Source: Dictyophora rubrovolvata (taxonomy: Eukaryota; Basidiomycota; Agaricomycetes; Phallales; Phallaceae). Taken from it: a stretch of DNA of 64,000 nt. Made by a program: the position numbers and the translations under genes. Below, in pieces: positions 58,563 through 64,000 of this stretch (positions within the stretch are counted from its first letter, which is position 1; each line of letters begins with the position of its first letter). The stretch is from NCBI GenBank assembly GCA_029959195.1, contig CP114126.1:1178001-1242000 (forward strand). The letters are read 5' to 3'. Below the pieces are notes generated by a model. The model did not search any database and had not been told where the DNA came from. It was given only the letters and a program-made list of their open reading frames with translations.

Positions 58563-59970
58563 ATGTCTTATTTTTCCACTCTCCAAGTTGACCGGCTACC
58601 CTTGACTGTTATTCTTGCCTGCGTTGTCGTTGTGCTTTCGGTGAATTTGATGTTTGGCAGAAACAAATGGGATCCTAAGGGACAAGTGAGGGCCTTCTAT
58701 CTGATACTTTTTCCGACGGTGACTGAGATGGTCTGACCCGCTCTTGAACTAATAGCACTGTTACGTGACTGGTGGAAGCCAAGGAACCGGTCTATCTCTG
58801 GCTCTGTCGCTAGTGAAACAGGGTGCCCATGTTTCCATCGTAGCTCGAGATCCGAGGAAGCTGAAGGAAGCAGTTGAGAAACTGGAGGTATGTAACCTTC
58901 GCCACCTCTTTTTCTCATCATTTTTCAAAAGAAACGACTAAACGAATACTTACGCTGTTCTTTCAAGGAAGTTCGTCAAAATTCCAACCAAATAATCAAA
59001 TGGTACTCTCAATCTTTGTCTACTTATGACGGTGCGGCCGCAGCTCTCAAAGAGGCTTGCGAGCCGTTTGGGGGCAAAGCTCCAGATGTTATCTTCAACG
59101 TTGCCGGCTCTTCGAGACCCATCTATTTTGTTGAAGAAACCGCGGAATCCATCAAGGCTGGCATGGACAATACTTATTGGGTTCAGGCTTACACCACCTT
59201 GGTATTAGAATCTTTTTAATAGCATTACTTTTAACTAGAGACTTTGACCTGTTTCGTTCAATATAGGTTGCAACCAAACTAATGGTCCGTCAAAAAGTAA
59301 AAGGCAAAATCGTTCTTGTGGGATCTACTTTGTCATTTTTCTCAATGGTGGGATATACTTCGTACTCACCCGGGAAATTTGCTATACGAGGTTTGTATTT
59401 ATATGTCTTTTGCCGAACGCACCTCTCACATCTATGACAAGGCCTGGCCGAATCACTTCGCAATGAATTGAAACTATACGAGATCGACGTCCATATATAT
59501 TTCCCTTGCACTATTTTCTCTCCAGGATATATAGAAGAAAACAAACTCAAGCCTGAGGTAACTCTTAAGCTAGAAGAAAACGATTCGGGTATCACGACGG
59601 ACCAAGCTGCGCAAGGTATTTTAGAATGTAAGGCACATTGACTAGTCGCTCGTTCTCTTTTCGACGCTGATTTGTTTTCAAGGCGTTCGTAGCGGCAAGT
59701 TCCAACATGCGTCGGATTGGCTTACCAAGGTTTTCCGCGCTGGCACTCGAGGTTCTGCTCCGGGTGGTCCATTTGACTTTTTCCTAGATCTCATTTCTTG
59801 GGTAAGAAAGACACTACATATCATTTCACTTTCTAGACTTGACTTGGGGAATGCTACACACATACTAGATCATAGTCCCTATTGTACGTCTAGTGGCCGA
59901 CAGTCAGGTCCGGTCCCATCGAACCAAACACGAAGAGCATCTTCGGTCAATAGGATTTTACAACGAATGA
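58563..59970 (+). CDS. TSC10: 3-ketodihydrosphingosine reductase (TSC10/KDSR)
   Basis: About seven exons from ATG 58563 to stop 59968-59970. An N-terminal membrane segment (LTVILACVVVVLSVNLMF) is followed by a Rossmann fold: YVTGGSQGTGLSLALSLV for NADPH binding, NVAGSSRP, GKIVLVGSTLSFFSMVGYTSYSPGKFAIRG with the catalytic Ser, Tyr and Lys, and FSPGYIEENKLKP. The C-terminus has the re-entrant hydrophobic segments DFFLDLISWIIVPIVRL. This enzyme performs the second step of sphingolipid synthesis at the cytosolic face of the ER. All catalytic residues are present. Confidence 0.93.
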
Positions 59971-60176
59971 TTAATTAAATACCCACTACTTTATCTATGT
60001 ATGGAAAAGTCCTGATTGTAGAATTGAGTAACTACATACATACACAAGAATACCATTCAGTTGACTTAACCACATAGAATGGCGATAGTTCAGTCATCAT
60101 AACGAGTGATAGAACGTTCGTATTGGCATTCCTATACTGATAAAACAAGAAGCTACCTCCAGCTTCGTTGCTCTGT

Positions 60177-61181
60177 TCACTGATTTTTTTTGTTTAAGCT
60201 GACAGTCCTAGTAGATCCTACCGTGTCCGTCCTCGACGGTGTCTGGATGCTCGCCAATGCATAAATTCCAAATGATAGTATCGGCAGTAAAACGATGAAG
60301 CCGATGAAAAACCCAATTAGTATTCCTGGCGTGAAGAATCGATAACGTTCGAGGAGAGATCCAGTAGGAAGGGTAGAATTGAAAACAGGTTCAGCAATTT
60401 CTTCGGCGTGAATCGGCTGTGGGTGTAGGCTTTCTGCTTTGTCAAACCCATTCTCCACCCGAGCTGAAACAGACGAGGTGTATATGATGAGATAGGAGTT
60501 GGAAGATGATGCCCGTTCTTCAATAACTTTCTCGAGTTGATGTTCTAGCGGTAAAATCATTAGAAATGTGCGAGATATAAACGAAACACGAGCATTTACG
60601 TGATTGAGTGAATATTTGTCTCCGCGAACCTCCACTAGAAGCATCCAAGGGTGGCATGTTTATACCCACAATTTGCTTAGTCTCGGATCGGGGTCGGGAA
60701 CCCAGCGAGATTTCTTGACGTTCTGATTTACATTTCTCAGCGAGTGATTCCTTGAATGTTTCGAATTCCGTCGATTCGCTGTTTGAACAGGGCAGGTAGG
60801 GAATCTGTAGAGAGGATGGTGCTTTGGAAAGCTGGTTTGTGAGGAAAGGAGACGTTTTGAGGTCTGCAGCTGAGAGCTAGTTTGTTCTTAGTGAGTAATA
60901 GGATTTATTTGAGACATGTACAGGCTTACACCAGGTTGATCTACGAGCATTATAGTAGCAAAGTTGCATATTTCGTCATGGTCGAGCTGTAAAAATCGGT
61001 GAAGCAAGTCGGCGGAACCCGAATATGAATCGGTGTAGGTCGAGAGGGCGTCCAAATTATGACTTGAATGAGATGTCCATGCAATAATTGGGACTGTATC
61101 TCTGTATGCCGCTGCTACAAGAAATGGCGACGACAGCAATGCTGTAACTCTAACAACTTGAACATGCCAATGTCGGACCAT
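60177..61181 (-). CDS. BIG1/VOA1-like ER membrane protein, intact copy
   Basis: Minus-strand gene of three exons from ATG 61181 to the stop at 60179-60177, about 287 residues. It has a signal peptide, a luminal domain beginning RDTVPIIAWTSHSSHNLDAL, an IMLVDQPG strand, a Ser/Glu-rich loop, and then FFTPGILIGFFIGFIVLLPI with LASIQTPSRTD, the hallmark C-terminal helix of VOA1/BIG1 proteins, which act in beta-1,6-glucan synthesis and V-ATPase assembly in the ER. Compared with the copy at 51416 it lacks the MITE and keeps Gln where that copy has a stop. The gene ends about 200 bases from convergent TSC10. Naming as BIG1-like rests on the membrane segment. Confidence 0.82.
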
Positions 61182-62116
61182 GGAGGAGTCCTCTGCCGTA
61201 GAATTAGCGCCGCTGTCTCCACATTGTCACTGTCACGCGCCTTTCCGTTCTCCTGATGCACTCAGAAATTAAAAGTCTTGGATTTCGAACTCAATAATGA
61301 TCACAGGCTGCCACTGAAAACTCATGTTGAGAGTCTCCTTCTTGGTGCGTCCGATGTTTTATATTTTCTGGTCTTTCCATCTCTACTTCGGACTATCTCG
61401 ACAAAACCAAGAGTGACCTCAACAATTTCGTCGGGATATGTACTATCCTTACATAGGCTAGGTCCCAGGCCAAGGAGAACTCTATTCATCGGATCATACG
61501 TATTTGATGTTGTTCTTCAGGTTGTTCCCAAGAGAGTAACTCCCGCAACCCGCTGTGGTCGGGTTTCAATAACGTTCAATCCGATGGAAGTTTAAACACC
61601 ACTTGCTCACGCACAGTTAGCCCACTATACTATCGCATCACTTCAAATGATTTTTCTCCTTTGTCTTTGGACTCTTTCCCGAGTTGTTTAAAGTCGAAGT
61701 AGTGTTTGAGTACAAGGTCAGTATCCATTGGCTCCGTATGTTAATCCAATGCAAAAGGATCCCTGTAGACATGTACTCGTCATGTGAATTCAACCGATTG
61801 GATGTTATTCATTTTTGGTTTCGTTGATTCACACTTTGATCGGGCGACGTGACGTATCGCGATTCGCGACTCGCTTTGTATGAAACTCTTTCCAATCAAT
61901 CAATACATACATAACAATGACTTTTCGGACCTTGGAGCTCGAGGCTTAGCCAGTCAGAATGGATATATAGATATTTGCCTCCGGACGACCTGTTTAGTGT
62001 TTACATTCCTTAATGAATGGTATAATTGGTCGCCGCAATACTTTTTAGATATAAGCTCGATATCTCTTTCCATATAACTTCTCAGTTATCTACCCCGTTC
62101 CCCCCCCTCTGCACCG
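61182..62116. other. Intergenic region
   Basis: The BIG1-like homology stops at about 61216. A 105-residue plus-strand frame (61278-61595) has no known motif. The last 250 bases are the promoter and leader of the P450 gene. Confidence 0.45.
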
Positions 62117-64000
62117 ATGCCATACTCCACTCTTGATGTCTCAATCGCTTCGTTATGCTTGGTTTTTACTTCATACTTGTATCTCACCCGTTCTACCGTT
62201 CCTAAAGGTTTGTTGGCAGCGTGTTGGTGTCGATCATGGAATAAATCTCCCTTAACCTTTAACAGGCCTTCGACTGCCCCCCGGTCCACCAAGAAAGCCA
62301 ATAATCGGAAACCTTACAGATCTTCCCCCCAGCGACAAGCCAGATTACGTGGCTTACGTGAACCTAGCAAAGAAATATGGCAAGTACCGTTTTCTAATAA
62401 AAAAGATTCCCCAGTTTCCAATTCAGCATGCAGGTGATCTCGTTTACCTCAGTGTCTTCGGGCAATCAATTCTACTCGTAAACTCTGATGAGATGGCGCA
62501 TGAGCTTTTCGACAAACGTGGTTCGATTTATTCTGATCGGGTGGTGACACCCATGGTGCATGACTTGTCAGTAATCCATTCAATAAAGACCGCTCAAGTT
62601 TAATTTCCGTCCCGTTTAATTTGCGCCAGAACTCAACTTGGGCATACTGCGCTAATTACCATGCCCTATTCGGACAAAGTGACACGGCAACGTGTTATTA
62701 TACACGATCTTATGTCTGCCAAGAAAATGCCTAAACATTGGAGCATGCTGGAAGAAGCAGCCAAGTTCGTTCAACTTGTTGCTAATTTGGGCTTGTGGCA
62801 GCACATTGAAGTCGATTTCATAGGACATTACTTTGTGATCTCAATTCCGACCCAGACAATCTGCAAACGCATATTAGGCATGCATTGGGCTCTTCTGTTA
62901 TGGAGGTAAAAAAAACATCGGATTCTTGTGAATTCCGTGTGAACAACTCATTTCTCCCGCCTTCTTCTGTAGCTGTTATATGGTATCAAAATTCTTCCGA
63001 GGGATGATCCTTTCATTGAATTAGCAGAACAAACTATGAAACGCATGACGATTGCTTTGATTCCTGGGTCATACAAGGTCGACGTTTTACCAATATGTAT
63101 GTCTTTTTTCTCTCAATATTTGTAAGAGGACTTCGGTTTTCACTAGTTCTTAACGACTAGTGAAATATTTACCTTCCTGGTTTCCCGGTTTAGAGTTTCC
63201 ATCGGCTGCTGCAGAGCTTGACAGACTTTACAGAGGAATGGTAGAACGCCCCTTTGCGGCAGTGGAAAAACTGTTTGTAAGTGCATATCCCCTAACGGAT
63301 GCAATCTTCAACCAACTACATGTTATATGCAGAAATCCGGGCAAGCGCGACCGTCGTTCGTTACAAACTACCTAGAAAAACTGCAGGTTGAGTCAGCTTC
63401 AGCACAGGATAAGGAAACTATTCAACAAGTAGCAACCGTGCTTTACATTGGAGGAATTGATACTGTACGTTGTCTATCACAAATGCTGAAAACTCTGAAA
63501 GCTGACAGGCTGAATAACTGCCAGACGGATGTTGCGTTACAGACTTTCTTCCTAGCAATGGCATTACATCCCGAAGTGCAAAAGAAAGCTCAAGAAGAAT
63601 TGGACAGGGTGGTCGGGAAAGACAATTTACCTTCATTTAGCAACCAGGAAAGCCTTCCCTATATCGATGCTATTTGTAAAGAGATTCAGCGTTGGCACGC
63701 GGTCGCACCTCTTGCTTTACCCCACCGACTGATGCAAGATGATATCGTTGGAGAGTATTTCATACCGAAAGGGACCTTGATTTTTGGAAATACTAGGTTA
63801 AAGAAGTTTCTTTCAAGTATTGGTCCGGCTTTCTAACCGGACTTTTGTAGGGTACTTCTCCGATCAACGAGCAAGTACGGGCCTGACGCAGACAAGTTCA
63901 GACCCGAGAGATTTTTGGATGAAAAGTTAGGTTATCCAGATGTTGCTTTCGGGTATGGAAGAAGGTAAGATAAAAAGTAGCCATATACTCGCATTTTAAC
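62117..64000 (+). CDS. Cytochrome P450 monooxygenase, 3' end beyond the window
   Basis: Starts at ATG 62117 with a membrane anchor (LDVSIASLCLVFTSYLYL). After the first intron come LRLPPGPPRKPIIGNL (Pro-rich hinge), LAKKYG joined by a GC-AG intron to DLVYLSVFGQSILLVNS, SDRVVTPMVHDL, HIRHALGSSVMEV, KYLPSWFPG, then the I-helix region YIGGIDT, CKEIQRWHAVAPLALPHRL (ExxR), GEYFIPKGTLIFGNT and DADKFRPERFLDE. The gene leaves the window at a donor just after FGYGRR, before the heme-binding Cys. The domain order suits CYP5144/CYP512-like mushroom P450s. One intron near 62800 would be only 29 bases, so a small indel there is possible. Confidence 0.85.

Noticed and set aside
1-64000. LTR retroelement, Polinton or other virus-like element
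   Set aside because: No long terminal direct repeats, reverse transcriptase, integrase or capsid-like frames were recognised.

Overview
The window is nuclear DNA of a basidiomycete fungus, most likely an Agaricomycete. Genes are cut by many introns of about 35-65 bases (GT-AG, with a clear minority of GC-AG), intergenic gaps are short, and the recognisable proteins (APSES/ankyrin MBP1, FAR10/SLMAP-type FHA protein, fungal HNH_2 proteins, GPI-type wall protein, DAG lipase, BIG1/VOA1-like protein, P450) are fungal. I recognised no LTR or other virus-like element and no CRISPR array.

Layout. 1-5.0 kb (minus strand) and 36.3-40.3 kb (plus strand) are the two arms of a large inverted duplication: an HNH_2 gene, a tail-anchored FHA protein gene and a small coiled-coil gene, in the same order. 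The left arm runs off the window. The FHA gene is intact on the left and frameshifted on the right. The HNH copies are more diverged than the FHA copies, and the divergence falls steadily towards the FHA side. Between the arms (5-36 kb) lie a decayed 3' fragment of eIF5B, a fungal coiled-coil protein, MBP1 head-to-head with mitochondrial uL24, an amino-acid/choline permease, the mitochondrial X-Pro aminopeptidase ICP55, MRT4 head-to-head with deoxyhypusine hydroxylase, a six-membrane-segment orphan protein, a class 3 (DAG) lipase, a GPI-type wall protein, a small basic mitochondrial-like protein, an alpha/beta hydrolase and mitochondrial uS7.

Right of the second arm come SDA1, ARL2, a small tyrosine/dual-specificity phosphatase, a gene-poor stretch (45.5-47.7 kb) with a tRNA-like pol III signal, a small Cys-rich protein, and a CECR5-like HAD hydrolase. 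From 51 to 61 kb there is a second inverted duplication, limited to one BIG1/VOA1-like gene. The left copy is broken by a 167-bp MITE with long terminal inverted repeats, while the right copy is intact and carries the empty site. Between them lie a metallo-beta-lactamase-fold gene, a decayed tandem copy of it, a paralogue of the orphan membrane protein and 3-ketodihydrosphingosine reductase. A cytochrome P450 runs off the right edge.

Most genes are housekeeping genes of translation, ribosome assembly and mitochondria. The unusual biology is structural: two generations of inverted gene duplication, one of them apparently seeded in HNH endonuclease-like paralogues, followed by loss of one copy.
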